Source: Phialocephala subalpina
Taxonomy: Eukaryota > Ascomycota > Leotiomycetes > Helotiales > Mollisiaceae
DNA: 64,000 nt
NCBI GenBank assembly: GCA_900073065.1
Contig: FJOG01000033.1
Coordinates: 14,916 to 78,915 of the forward strand
Direction of reading: 5' to 3'
Shown: positions 32,336 through 44,073 of the stretch, one piece after another
How positions within the stretch are numbered: the first letter of the stretch is position 1
How the letters are laid out: each line of letters begins with the position of its first letter
The notes under the pieces: generated by a model
The model's database searches: none
Seen by the model: only the letters and a program-made list of their open reading frames with translations
Told to the model about the DNA's origin: nothing
Made by a program: the position numbers and the translations under genes

Positions 32336-32855
32336 CGTGATGAGAGTGGCAGAGAAAAGGTCACGACGGTGTTAAATCAAGACATGGTGACTGACTCACC
32401 GAGAGTGTACCTGCCAAGTTGGCACACCGAGTGTGGCACGTGAATTGAGAACCCATCACGTCCATTGCTAATATGTATGAGAACTTGAACAATCAAAAAC
32501 AAAATGAACGACTTGGATCGAGCCATGATCATAAACAACAAGCAGGAAATCAGAGGCATGAGCGGAGCGAACAGGAGGCAATATAATAAAAGACCCAGCA
32601 AGGGGTTGAGAGAGGAAGAAGATCCCATTTTGCTGTGGTAACCGAACAGGTTAACATAATCTATCATAATGCAAACAAGAAGTGTAACTCTCGCTCGTTC
32701 AGCCAGTACTTCTACCCTGGCCCATCGCTTCGTATCGCATCGCATCTCGTCGCATCCATTTCTCATAAAGTGTACCTCTGAATGCAATCATCCATACCAT
32801 CCTCACTCCCGCTTTCCACTCATACAAGAGCAGACATGATAGGGAGAAGTGAGGT
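32336..32855. other. Intergenic, with a hydrophobic frame of doubtful reality
   Basis: A 520-bp spacer. A minus-strand frame (32377-32787) contains a long hydrophobic stretch (LLGLLLYCLLFAPLMPLISC) but lies in the promoter of the second F-box gene and matches no family I know. Confidence 0.35.
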
Positions 32856-35800
32856 TTACTCAGCAAGAACCTCCCTCAACATCTCCAAAAAGTTCTCCTT
32901 CAACTTATACACCTCCCCCACATCGGGCTTCTGCGGCTCTCCAGCAGACCTCCTCAAATGATCCTGTTTCCTCGCTCTCCTCTTCCTCTCCGCCGCAATC
33001 GGATCCAACTCATCATCCTCTTCTTCCTCATCTGAAGACTCCTCCTCCTCCTCATACGCCATATCCTGCATATCCATCGGATCCAACCCAAAATCAGACG
33101 TCTGGAATTGCATCACTCCGGGTACCACCTCAACACCGCCCGCAACCCCGCCTTCCGCAGCCATCTTCTGCCGCGTCTTATCCTGATGCCATTTCTTTCT
33201 CGCTTCCTGCCACGCTATTAAGGCATTGATTTCTTCAATCGCTTTTTGCTTGTCGATTGCATTCATAGAGACGGCGCCAGAGAAGAGAGCGTTGATGTCT
33301 AGTTTACCGGCCTTGGGACCTTGGCGGAGAAATTCGAGGATTCCTTCGATCCAGCCCATTAGTTGGGTGAAGAGGCCGTTATCGTGGGTGTGGACTTCGT
33401 GGACGAATTTGTAGAAGTTGTGTTCGTGGCGCTGGCAGAGGTCGATGAAGGCTTGGACTGTTTGGTTGGGGTCTACGGAGATGTCTTGCTCCCGACATTT
33501 TTCGACAACCTGGTGGTTATGTGAGCAAGAATAGCAAACAGAAGGGAGAATAAATACCTGGATCATGTCGTCGATGAAGACAGCGAAGTCTGTGACACTG
33601 TTGTAGACATTTGCAGACTTGTACACCCGAACAAGGGGCTCGTAAAAGATGACAAAGACATCCTTCAACAGCTGCAACGTAACCGGCTCCTCAATCATAC
33701 TCAACATCATAGACTTGTCTCTTTGTCTCGTGTACAACTTCAAAAGTTGCTTCAAGTACGAAAACAACTGAGCCCCTTGCTTCATCTCATCATCCACGTT
33801 ATCGACCACATGATTCCAAGCAACATATGCGTTGAAAATCTTGCCTATCTGATCGGATTTCAGTGGTGGTTCGATGAGCTCGGATCGTAAGATGGCAACG
33901 ATGAGATCTACATCTTCGGCTTGAGACTCTTCTCTGATGACATTCTTGACACTTTCGTCCGCATCTGAGAACTTCTTCAACTTCTCGCAGAATATAGGAT
34001 CTCCGATCTTCTCTACCACAGCATCGATGGACTTCTGGAAACTCCTGATACCGTCGTTCAACGTGAGAGCGAAGATACGTTGCATGAGCGATCTGGCACC
34101 GAACGGTTGAGCGAGGAAGATATCCAGAATACTAGACATGACTGCTGCCGGATTTGCAATCCTAATAGCGTTCTTAATCAGCGTATAAGGAATCATAGAA
34201 TGGATCTTCTTCGCCTGAGCAAACAACTCAGGAGAATTGTCCTCAGCCAAAAAGAGATGGTAGATCGTTGCAGCGACTTCAATCCGTAACCATTCTGCGA
34301 ACTTCTGGTACTGAATACTCAGGTCCTGGATGGTCTTCTTCTCCTTGATTTCCTTGAAAAGCTTGGTAAGACCGTTGCTCTCAATGATATCTCGGCGGAA
34401 CCTATCTCTTGTTAGCACAATCTCCATCACACCCATCAACAAACATACTGCTCCATATAAACATCCAACTCCGCAGCTCTCTTCCTCGCAATCTCATAAA
34501 ACTGCTTCTGCTCCTCCACCCTCTTCTCATCCATTGCCTTCCGTCTCGCAATATCCTCCACATCAGCATCCGTAGGAGTCATCGGCTGGAAAGACAAGAA
34601 GTCTTGAATTGCTCTAGTATTAGCAATCTGCGGGTTAGAGAGGAGGGTGCGTAGGAACGCTCTGAGTGAGATTCTTTGATTCTCACGCCAGAGGAGAATT
34701 GGCTGTGGCTTTGTAAGCGGTTTGTTTTTTCTTCTGAGTGTGTTGGACTTTTTGCGTACTTCGTCTGAGATGGCTGGGGTTAGTGGTCGACTGCTTTCTG
34801 GTCTGCCGTCTGTTGAGGAGCGTGGGGATGCTCGTCCGAGTGATGCTGCTGAAAGGTTTCGGAGATGTCCGTCTAAAATTTGTCAGTGATGTCAAACAAA
34901 CGTCTGACGTTGACACTCACTTCCACCAACAGTCAAGTTCTTCATTGATTGCTGAACCTGTGGCATTGTTCCCATCGTAGAAACAGAAGACACAGACGAC
35001 GCATCGCTGTCCGCTCCACCCGTGATCCCGCTGAGTAAATTTGAAGCCGTCGAACTCTGTTTATTCTTCTTAGGCATTGGAGGTAATACTTTCCCCGGCA
35101 ACTCCTGCCGTAACCTCTTATGAAGTCTACCAAAATCCCCATACCGTCTCCCAACAAAGAACTCAAGCTCATTCTTCCTCTTGACCCGGAGAATAAATTC
35201 CTTTGGTAAATTGTCAGCTATATCCTGCCCAAGCAACCTTCTGAGAGAGCTAACCGCGTGTTTGTGGTATCGAATATTCCTCTTCACACTTGTCGTCCTG
35301 ACACCGGCAACATTCACGTCCCAACCATTCACGTAATGCCCTTCTGGTAGCGTCTGCAGGACTCCATGATCAATCGCTCCAGCATCCACAACTTCGAGCT
35401 CGGAGAATCGTATCCGTTCTTCGTACCCACTCGCAGTCGGCACACCAGAAACCATCATCAACTCAACCAATTTCTGGCATTTTATAGACAACTTCCTCCG
35501 TTTCGTCTCCTCCAGTCGATCCTCGCTCGACGAGATATGTTTCTTCGCAAAGGATTCTAGGAAGACCTGCAACTTATCCTGCCAAAACTCCTTCTCCTTC
35601 GCCTTATCCAGAAACGGAAACTCCCTAACATGATGCACAAAAATATACCTCAGGATCGGCAGGTCTGAGTCCAAGGGAGAGACTTCGCCAAAGTCTGATT
35701 TGAAGGGGGCACCGAAGCGTTGGAGGGCGGTGGGGGAGTTGAGTTCGGTGATTTCATATTTTACTTGGTGGGAGATTAATTCGCGTTTGAGGTCTGTTTA

Positions 35801-35994
35801 CCACGATTAGCAAAGATGAAGAAGAGATGGGGAGAGGAGGGAGGAGAGGAAATACAATGCTCTTGCTTCCCCGTAAGCGCCTGTCCATTCGCAGTCCCCA
35901 CTGAAGTCGGTGTTAATGGAGATTTTGGAAGATTTGCAGAACCATTTCCAATCTCTCCATCCACGGCCTTTCCATTTGCCATAAGGTCTGCCAT
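32856..35994 (-). CDS. PX-domain protein with DUF3818 (Lec1/YPR097W-type)
   Basis: A phosphoinositide-binding lipid-traffic protein, usually about 1,000 aa; the model here gives a similar size. The first exon is 35856-35994 (MADLMANGKAV) and the second 34921-35793, carrying a PX-associated N-terminal part (LPILRYIFVHHVREFPFLDK) and the PX domain (YHKHAVSSLRRLLGQ, FILRVKRKNELEFFVGRRYGDF, LHKRLRQELPGKVLPP, the basic lipid-binding loop). Exon 3 is 34445-34872. DUF3818 follows (FRRDIIESNGLTKLFKEI to DFAVFIDDMIQ), then exon 32856-33509 with an acidic tract near the end. The junction near 34405-34444 did not resolve in frame with canonical splice sites: a 35-nt intron or a one-base assembly error would explain it. 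Confidence 0.85.
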
Positions 35995-37101
35995 TTTTCC
36001 TGTGTATCTGCGAGTGTACTGCTCGTACGCTGAGCTTGAATGGGAAGTCGTGAAGAATCTCAGGGGAAAAAGCTGACAGAGGATCCTTGGTGGTATTTTG
36101 TGGCTTGCAATTTGGCTGTGTAGATGCTGGAGCTTGATGACTGCGCCCTTAGCGGGGTACTTTTTGCGATGCGAAGTCCCTGTTGGTGAGCCTGCGAGTC
36201 GTGCGCCTCCGTCGTGCAATGAGTGATTTTCTTCTGCGAAACTATTCACGTAAAGAATGATTTGGAGGAAGAGAAGCTCTCGTATGAATGAAGAATTAAT
36301 TTATTATTCTATTGGAAAGAAAAAGAGGCAAGATTCATACCAAGAATCCCTCCCCTCTTGCCTTGTGATGAATTTCGACAGGGATACCACAAGTGGCTTG
36401 GACGTCGCGTCATCGGGCCTACGAAAGATGCTGCTCCAGTTTTCGCCTTTGCGAGCCGATGCGTTGAGCTTTGAGACGGTGGCACTCGGCATGTCCAGAC
36501 TTCCTTTTGCGGCTTTTAAAATAGATCAGATTAATACTTATCGAGCCGGAAAATACGAGTACGTTGAATGTCTGTCATAGACAGAGTTGTTGAGACAATG
36601 GTATTGTTCTTCACATGTGAGACATTCACAGTAGAGCTGCTGCCACATTCACAATAGGGCTGCCAAGTGATCAAGAAGACAACCAAGTTTATTCTCCCCT
36701 GGGCGCCTAGTGTCTCAAGCGCCTGCTGACTGAATATCATGTGTCTTTCAGCTCTGGGTATTATTTGTTTCTCTGGGCAAACCCTTGACCCATTTCTATA
36801 AAATCTGGCGGTAGGGGTATCATTGATACAAAATCATCATTCCTCAGCCTCGGATGGCTTTCCGGCTGGGCTGGCCTTCTAACCGCTCTTCCGTTCCTCT
36901 CCCCTGATCCTGCGTTTCGGCGTCAAGGCGACGTTGTAATTCGTCGAGAACCCTAAGCCTTGAATCTTTTGTCGGCTTGAGGTCTGTTGCTCCATCTGTG
37001 TAGTCGCTCCTTGTCTCTTTCTTGAGAGGACTCCACGTCCGGTCTCTCATCCCGTTTCTTGCCCAAGTAAGGCTATAGCATCCAAGTCCATACATGGCTG
37101 T
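35995..37101. other. Intergenic, with a duplicated C-terminal-like frame at 36844-37095
   Basis: About 1.1 kb between genes. Most shows nothing. Minus-strand 36844-37095 encodes KDSRLRVLDELQRRLDAETQ, which resembles the last residues of the next gene (EDPRLRVFDEL then stop). It may be an alternative last exon or an old partial duplication. Confidence 0.4.
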
Positions 37102-38337
37102 TCATAGCTCATCAAAGACCCTCAATCTCGGATCCTCAGCCAGCTGCTTCCTCGTCCCATTCAACGCCTCTTCCACTTCCTTTTTCAATGCTCGACTCTC
37201 ATTCTTCAGTGACTCAAAGTCCGGTATCTTCCCCAACAAACCCGTAGTATTCAACCCTTTCGGCTCCTCCATCCCTCCCATAGCAGGCGTATATTGAAAA
37301 GCCACAATAGCCAGCAAAAGGCCTCCGATCACCGCCATAACAATCCACATTATTCTCAGATTCTTCCTCGTCCTTTCCTTCCATTCCCCTTCAGCCTTCT
37401 CCCATCCTTCTACTCGCTCTTTCACAACATCCACTCTTTCCCCTAGAGTTTTTATACGTTCTCGCCCAGCTTTGACTCGTGCTGCTAGTTCTGCTATTCG
37501 GGACTCTTGGGAGGAAAACTGGTCGAAGGATTCGATTTGAGCAGAGACGTCGCGGACAAGGTCTTCGGATTCGATTTTGAATTCCGCATTCAACTCTCGA
37601 GTCATGTTCGCCAGCTCTTTTAGACCCGATATTGTGGAGTGTAGAACGCCGAGTTTTTCGAGGACGGAGTAGTATGCGTTGTCGAGTCGTCTGGTCGTAT
37701 TGTTGGAAAGGGTGTTCAATCCTATCAACGCATTTCGTAGCTCTCTGCCAACTTCATTAGCCACCTTCTAACTTGCAGATCCTTAGGAGTCATTGTAAAC
37801 TCACGTAGCCCTCTGGACCCCCCTCTCCCTCTCCCTCTCCACCTCCCCCTCCTTTACATTCCTCTTCTCCTCCCTCCTAACTCCTCCTCCCACACTATCC
37901 TCCCAATTCTCCCCATTCCCGTTCCTATCCGCACCCATGAAACTCCCCCTCCGACTCACATTCCTACTCTCACTCGGCGTAACACCTTCACTCTTACTCT
38001 GACTCCCACCAAGCGCTTCCGGTAGCCCAAGTCCTGGGTGGAGATTGGACACCGAATGGCTCAAATCCCTCTCTTTATCCCTATGATGTAAATGCGGGTG
38101 GTGATGATGTTTATGCGTTTTCTCCTTGTGGATTGACGAGATGTCGGAGATTGATCGCGTAGTTAGATGTTTGGGGCGGGTTGGTGAGGTTGTTGTTTGA
38201 GAGGTAGAGGTGGACGGGTTGATTGATGGCGGGTTTGGGGGAGCGGTGTTTGATTTTGTAGGTGAAAGAGAGGTGGTTGTAGAGGGAGGGATGATGTTGT
38301 ATGGGTAGCGTGTTATGTCGGAATGGTGGGACATCAT
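37102..38337 (-). CDS. Hypothetical coiled-coil membrane protein
   Basis: Not recognised. The start is set at MMSHHSDITRYP (38337). The first exon is Ser/Thr/Pro- and His-rich (HKHHHHPHLHHRDKERD) and low complexity. The second exon begins in frame with KVANEVGRELRNALIGL and forms a long coiled coil (ANMTRELNAEFKIESEDLV to EGWEKAEGEWKERTRKN), then one membrane helix (IMWIVMAVIGGLLLAIVAF) and a luminal or outer tail. The best in-frame junction uses the donor after RREEKRN and the acceptor TTAG before AAGGTGGCT (intron about 37768-37860). The more canonical GTGAGT donor nearby breaks the frame. The tail-anchor-like layout suggests an ER or nuclear-envelope protein, which is a guess. Confidence 0.6.
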
Positions 38338-38958
38338 TTTTGATTTCTGGTTACAGTGGTGAAACGGTGCATGTGAAAGAGAGGGAAGGTGTGGTGATGG
38401 CACGATGGCGCGCGAGGCTGAAGATTTGGAAAAAGGTTGGACGAGGCGAGGGAGCTTGTTTGGTGGCCAGGAGGGGCGGGGTGTGCAAATTTCACGTGCG
38501 TTGATAGAAATGTAGATTTCGAAGTTGGTCAGTCTGAGAGGCAGAAATAGTATTTCGAGGCTGGACTTTGAGGCTTTTGTGACTGTTTGTAGATTTCATC
38601 TACAATAGTAAATCTGGGTTGGCGTAAGCTGTTCTGCCATCTCTGTGAAATCCACCAAGGTCGGCATTCTCAGATCTTCCAAGCTCCATGACAAAACATT
38701 TCTCCAGAACGTGAGTCTAGATGGACGAGTCCTGCTTTATGCCATATGTATAGCTTGCTCGTTGGTGGTGAACATGAGAATGTCTCCGCCGCTCTGATAT
38801 TTCTTCCCTCGAACGCTCCACAACAACGCCCGAACACCAAGTTCTTTTCCGTACCATTCAATTCAAGACGCCGCCCAATGCATACCTTCAAAGGTGTACC
38901 AGAGTGCTCATAAATTCCCAGAATTCCCTGAAGTCATATTTCGTCTGGACATGGCTTA
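38338..38958. other. Intergenic, nothing recognised
   Basis: A 621-bp spacer. ORFs 38301-38504 and 38670-38891 have no support. Confidence 0.4.
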
Positions 38959-39421
38959 ATCACGACTTCAACAATTTGTTCCTCTTCTCCTTCCTCTTTA
39001 ATCTTTCCACTCGCTTTCTATGCATCGTCTCGGCCAACTTCTCGTATCTCGCCTTCTCTTCCTTCGCAGCACGCTTGTCCTTCAGTGCCTGCATCCTCCT
39101 CTTTGAAGATATCAGCGACTCGGTCCTGAAATACCCCACCTCGAAGCACTAACCTGTCTCTCAGCCTCCTTCTCCTCCTTCATCTCCTTTTCTTTGGCCT
39201 TCACGGCCGCAGTAGCTACACGGTCTGCCTGTCTCTTTTCATACGATGTCTGACCAGACGTAGGGCGGAACGCAGTCTTCGGTTTGTGCCATTGCTTGCC
39301 TGCAAAACATTAGACCATGGCCATAATTCCAATTCGTGTCCTACATACCATTCTTGCGCATTCCTTGCGGTTGCGCAGCAGCTTGAGGGGCCGCAGCCGG
39401 AGTTGCGACTTCTGCAGACAT
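38959..39421 (-). CDS. cgr1: rRNA-processing protein Cgr1
   Basis: Nucleolar protein needed for 60S ribosome assembly (27S pre-rRNA processing). Three exons (39349-39421, 39154-39299, 38959-39102) give 120 aa, typical for the family. The conserved core is unmistakable: [20 protein letters not shown], then a long basic/acidic coiled coil ([36 protein letters not shown]) and the lysine-rich end [15 protein letters not shown]. The N-terminus is Ala/Gln-rich ([20 protein letters not shown]), as is common in fungal Cgr1. The small size and split exons make it easy to miss in automatic annotation. Confidence 0.95.
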
Positions 39422-40204
39422 AATTGCGGTCTGTTGAAGAATCGATGGGGAATTTCATAAAAGTTCGCAATTGCCGTCAGATGGCGGTGCGGGCCCAGAT
39501 CCGCAAAATTATGGAGGATCTGATAACAATTTTCCATCTGATAACTCAATTTGGCGCTAACAACGCCCACAACTACTGGTCCCTCTTTGTGCGTGGTTTT
39601 TTTTCTCGAGCAAAATGTCACTCGATCAAGTACCGTTGCCTCCAACATAAAATCAACTTTACCCCTCTTTGCTCGGTCCTCGAGAGGTTTACTTGGCGAT
39701 TGTTTGTTTGTGAATTGAGGGATTTTGAAAATAAAGGACGCATATTTATCCAGACCGCTTCGGATCCTCGAAATGCTTCCTCGATAGCAGCGTCCCGCAA
39801 TCGATAAGCCTCCGACACTGAACCACGTCTCCGGCCCCAATTCTTCTCTCCACACTACGGAATTTGGCAGACCTGCACAAAAATTCTGATGGGAATTTAA
39901 GAGGAGGCAAGAAGTGCTTGTTCTGCCTTCTTGCTCTTCTGTGCCGCATTACTGCTGTCGCTTCAAAACTTCGAACCAACTTGTCATCGCCACCTGGTTG
40001 TTTTGCACGACATCCAGAACACCAATCGCGATATACTGTTTGCCAACGCTTCACTATCGTTGGAGTGAAGGAAGTCTTTGGGCCGAAGTGAATGTTAGTT
40101 AGTGACGAGAGTTGGGAATCTTGATCGACGAGTTTCAAAAAGGCAACATTTGCTTGACGAGAATACCCCACCACCGATCACGGAAGCTCCACTACAAGAG
40201 GAAC
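39422..40204. other. Divergent promoter region of cgr1 and the ornithine carrier
   Basis: A 783-bp spacer between two divergent housekeeping genes. Overlapping ORFs on both strands here (39424-39807 plus, 39310-39855 and 39746-40174 minus) lack any family signal and are taken as chance. Confidence 0.5.
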
Positions 40205-41305
40205 ATGGCTGCCACTACGACCGCAGACGTTACTCCTGCTCCTAAAACTACACCTGTCTTTACTGTTAAGGGACACGAAGCTCTGATGGATGCTGTGGAG
40301 GATATTGTGTTTGGCTCTGTGAGTCCTACGTTCCTCCTCTGCCCCTCCAACTTTCACTAATGGACTTCGCAGATTGCCGGTGTAGCAGGAAAATACATCG
40401 AATATCCCTTCGACACTGTCAAAGTCCGGCTGCAATCCCAACCCGACCATCTCCCTCTCCGCTACACCGGTCCCCTAGACTGTTTCCGACAATCGATAAG
40501 GAGCGATGGTGTTTTGGGACTATACCGCGGTATATCCGCCCCCTTGGTCGGAGCAGCACTGGAAACCTCTTCATTATTCTTCTGGGAACGAGTAGGACGC
40601 GAAAGTCTGTTCGCAGCTGGATTATATGACAGAGAGAAACCACTTCCCCTGTCCGCGTTATGGCTCACAGGAGCTATATCAGGAGCATTCACAAGTCTGG
40701 TACTCACACCGGTGGAGTTAGTGAAATGCAAGATCCAAGTGCCAATATCAGCCAGCACAGACGGAATGATACACAGAGCACCCACCCCATTGGCCGTCAT
40801 CAGAGAAGTATTCCGACACCAAGGACTCCGAGGATTTTGGAATGGACAACTTGGTACTCTGATTCGAGAGACGGGTGGTTGTGCAGCTTGGTTTGGGAGC
40901 AAGGAGACTGTCACACTTCTTTTTCGACATTTGAATTCTCGCTCTACACCTCTCTCCTCGCCGTCAGCGAACCCGAACCCCCAGAACCTCCCCACTGTCT
41001 CTTCAGAGCTCGACCTAGCTCCTTTGCCATTATGGCAACAAGCACTAGCAGGCGCCAGCGCAGGAATGTCCTACAACTTCCTCTTCTTCCCCGCTGACAC
41101 GATCAAGAGTCGTATGCAAACCATGGCTGTAGGGAACGGCGAGGTGCAGAAGAAGTTCTGGAATGAGGGACTAGCGATTTATAGAGCGTATGGGCTCAGA
41201 GGCTTGTACCGCGGGTGCGGGATCACTGTTGCAAGAAGTGCGCCGAGTAGTGCGTTTATATTTATTATTTTTGATGCTTTGAAGGGGAAGTTTCATCTCT
41301 CGTGA
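40205..41305 (+). CDS. Mitochondrial ornithine carrier (Ort1/Arg11, Aspergillus AmcA type)
   Basis: Inner-membrane carrier exporting ornithine made in the matrix, supplying arginine and polyamine synthesis. Two exons (40205-40318, 40373-41305) give 348 aa. Three mitochondrial-carrier repeats are visible by their Px[DE]xx[KR] motifs: [22 protein letters not shown] and [11 protein letters not shown]. Each is followed by a G-rich helix end ([39 protein letters not shown]). The signature [13 protein letters not shown] and the extended N-terminus ([14 protein letters not shown]) fit the ornithine-carrier subgroup. The long Pro/Ser-rich matrix loop ([12 protein letters not shown]) is typical of fungal copies. 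Confidence 0.92.
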
Positions 41306-42088
41306 TGCCTAGGGCATTGCATCAAACTCTGAGCATATGGAGAGGAAGTTTTGGTTTGGCATTTGAGCGAGCACGAGCAAAGCATAGACGGCTGGATGGA
41401 TATTTGATGACTGGCGTTTTCAGAGGGGTGGTTTGCATTTCAGATGATTTCATGGTTGCATGTAAGGTGGATGTCGTTTCACATACCCAAAAACCAAAAA
41501 ATTGGTGAGCTTCTGCAATTGCATTTGAGCATGGATGGCGTTTTCAAAAAAGTATAGCGAGATAGATATGATGGCTCAATAAGCCTTTCGAGAGATACAA
41601 TTTTGGTTCTACTGCTTTAAGTCATGCTCCCAATGCGTTTCCAAGGTATCCTCTTCGAGGCTTCAAGAATGTTGCCAAGTGGCATATGATTCCTCGTTAG
41701 CTGCTTCCATCGATGCATTCAGATTAGTGATGCTTTCGACTTACTCAAGATCACTTGCTCAAATAAAGCACACTTATTCATCAGGACATAGTCGGGCGTC
41801 GAGGCTGGCGTTGAGATGACTGGATTGTAGACCTTGTACTTGCATGTGAGGCTGCCCGACAAGGCACTATGGCGAGGGCACGATGAGCCGATTCTCACAG
41901 GCGCACAAATTCATTCATTCCTCTTCTCTTCTCTGTTTACGTCCTAGTTGAATATGTTGCCAACCCTACTCATCGAGCTCTAAAGTAGTGATAACCTATC
42001 GAGCCTTGAGCGACCCTTAGTAGAGCCTCGTCAACGTTGAGCAAGTCATCAGGCTGCGAATGTCACATGCACGCCGAAACTTGTAAGG
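41306..42088. other. Intergenic, nothing recognised
   Basis: A 783-bp spacer between two plus-strand genes. No repeat, RNA gene or supported ORF was seen. Confidence 0.5.
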
Positions 42089-43480
42089 ATGTCGACTTCA
42101 TCGTCAACAAGTAGTCAAGCCGCCCAGGTGGAGCCCGAGCCAGACGATGTAGATAGATCAGGTGATGTTATTGAAGGGTTTCATCTCCTTCGACTGCTTC
42201 GAAAACGGTTTGTCCAGCTTCGAGCTCTCTTAGCGTTTCGATCGCCACTCATATCAGTACCCACTTCACAAAACGATCTTTCTGCCATTGTCGCCATCGA
42301 GATGAGAGGCGGAACAAATGCCAGGCCTAGCGATAGGAGCCTCGAGACGCATGCCGAGCTTTCCAACGTCCCAGTGCTTGACGACACGGGAGGATCGAAT
42401 TCAGACCCTAGAACAATTCATCCGAACATTACAGTAGGAGATGACGGAGTTCAGCGCGAGAGAATGGATGACGCAATCGATGAGGACGGTGTTGTCCAAA
42501 CTGGCCCCACCCAAGAATGTGAATCCCATTCTACAGCACTATCAATAGCAACAAGATCAACAGAGGCCACACGACCCACCAACAAGTCCAGAAGATCGAA
42601 CTCTATTTCTCTGATGTTCGGAGCTCTGGGTATTGTAGTAACAGCACTGGTCTTCTACCCTCAATATAAAGTCGCCGTTCAAGCCAACGAGCTTGCACTC
42701 GCAGAGTCGTGTCGTTCTCATCCAGTGAGAATCCTTGGTAATTGTCAACCAGCAAAGCTAACAGTAGAGCAGAACAACTCTTTCCTTCAGAGCTTAGATA
42801 CATGTCAGGCAGCTCGAAGGAAAGGCGACTTCGACATTTCTCGAAGATGGATTCCGTCCTTTCACTCGATACAAGATTTAGTCCTGGCGCAGCTATTTGC
42901 CGATTTCGATCTTCCTCCGACGCCTCTCTGCTGGTTCATTGGCACGTGTCACTTCATTTGCTTCCGGACATGTGGATTTTGTCTCGCGACATTTACTTTC
43001 GACCGGGGTCGATGGTGTACTCCGAGTCTAGTAAAGGATGATAGATTGTTTATTTTCCATCCTCCAGAAATGCCGCATGCATTCCGATATATCATCAGGG
43101 CGCTACTTTTCTATTCCTGCATTCATCAAACCTCGAGAGACGCATACCCACACTATTTCGGCGCCCTTTTCCCCATATACTTCATCTGCGTCATTTTTAC
43201 CCTCTCGAATCTCACCATCATGACCAAGGACTACCAACGACAGATATCGATACCAGCGAGAGTTCTGCTTTATATGAATACTTGGGAGTTAAATATGCTT
43301 CTTTGGGGAGCTTATGTAAATTATATGTGTCGTCGTGATCATCTGTTCACTAGATTGTTTAGAGATGAGCTGGAAAACGCAAGCAAGCTTGGTGTTACGT
43401 GGGTTGGGGGAGTGAGTGGAGAGTTTATGTGTAAGGGGGCTGTGGTGCTGATGAATTATCTCGGGCGGCGTGTTAAATGA
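42089..43480 (+). CDS. Hypothetical multi-pass membrane protein
   Basis: Not recognised at family level. An intronless 463-aa ORF. A long polar N-terminal half (MSTSSSTSSQAAQVEPEPDD to about residue 165) is followed by a first membrane helix (SLMFGALGIVVTALVFYP). After an extracellular-like loop with Cys residues (AESCRSH, GNCQPA, LDTCQAARRKGDF), a helix-rich C-terminal part appears (LCWFIGTCHFICFRTCGFC, IIRALLFYSCIH, HYFGALFPIYFICVIF, LLWGAYVNYMC). The order of polar domain, helix, then ALAESCRSHP-like loop is typical of lineage-specific Pezizomycotina membrane proteins often found near HET genes. Function unknown. Confidence 0.65.
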   Translation: MSTSSSTSSQAAQVEPEPDDVDRSGDVIEGFHLLRLLRKRFVQLRALLAFRSPLISVPTSQNDLSAIVAIEMRGGTNARPSDRSLETHAELSNVPVLDDTGGSNSDPRTIHPNITVGDDGVQRERMDDAIDEDGVVQTGPTQECESHSTALSIATRSTEATRPTNKSRRSNSISLMFGALGIVVTALVFYPQYKVAVQANELALAESCRSHPVRILGNCQPAKLTVEQNNSFLQSLDTCQAARRKGDFDISRRWIPSFHSIQDLVLAQLFADFDLPPTPLCWFIGTCHFICFRTCGFCLATFTFDRGRWCTPSLVKDDRLFIFHPPEMPHAFRYIIRALLFYSCIHQTSRDAYPHYFGALFPIYFICVIFTLSNLTIMTKDYQRQISIPARVLLYMNTWELNMLLWGAYVNYMCRRDHLFTRLFRDELENASKLGVTWVGGVSGEFMCKGAVVLMNYLGRRVK

Positions 43481-43680
43481 TTACATTACATTATATTATC
43501 CCCTCCTAATCATAATGTAATCACAAGAAAATTCTCCTAATCATAATGCAAAAATGCAGATTATAATGTAGTGTGATTATGTGATTTGTATATAAAAATG
43601 CATTATAATCTGCACTTTTCAAAAAAATTATAATTATAATGTAATGCATTAGCTGCATTATTTTTTATCACGCCTGAACT
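43481..43680. repeat. Short AT-rich inverted repeats around GATTACATTA / TAATGTAATC
   Basis: TGATTACATTA at about 43478 and TAATGTAATCA at about 43512 are inverted. TGCAGATTATAATG (about 43556) and CATTATAATCTGCA (about 43600) form a second inverted pair, and further TAATGTAAT words follow. These look like nested or decayed small palindromic elements directly after the stop codon of the membrane-protein gene. Confidence 0.55.
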
Positions 43681-44073
43681 TATCTGGCGTATAATGCTCT
43701 GAACCTTGAATCGGTGGCTAGGGCGATGTGGTTGGGGCAGCGCGGGTTGAAGTATGATTGGGATGGTCTGGTGATTTATTATCTTACTTGGCGGTGTCTT
43801 TGGCTCTGATCTTGGTATGAATATTTATGGGTGAGACAGCATCTTGATATTTGAGAATATGATGCCATTTGTAGAGTTTATTGATTGTATTTCTCAAACC
43901 TAGATCCTAGAAGAAAAACGACGAGTGAGAAGCCGGATCTCATAATCTAAGCATGTATCTCAGGGTATCCTCATACCATTCCTTCCACCCAAATCCAAAC
44001 CGAGATTGAAAATCATCGCATCATTGTGTACCTTAAAGAGACCTAGGAAATCCAGTAAGTGCTGCACTTACTC
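43681..44073. other. Intergenic, nothing recognised
   Basis: A 393-bp spacer before the 3' end of the TspO/MBR gene. Confidence 0.4.

Noticed and set aside
32377..32787. Hydrophobic 136-aa minus-strand ORF
   Set aside because: No family match, and it sits in the promoter of an F-box gene; kept only as a note.
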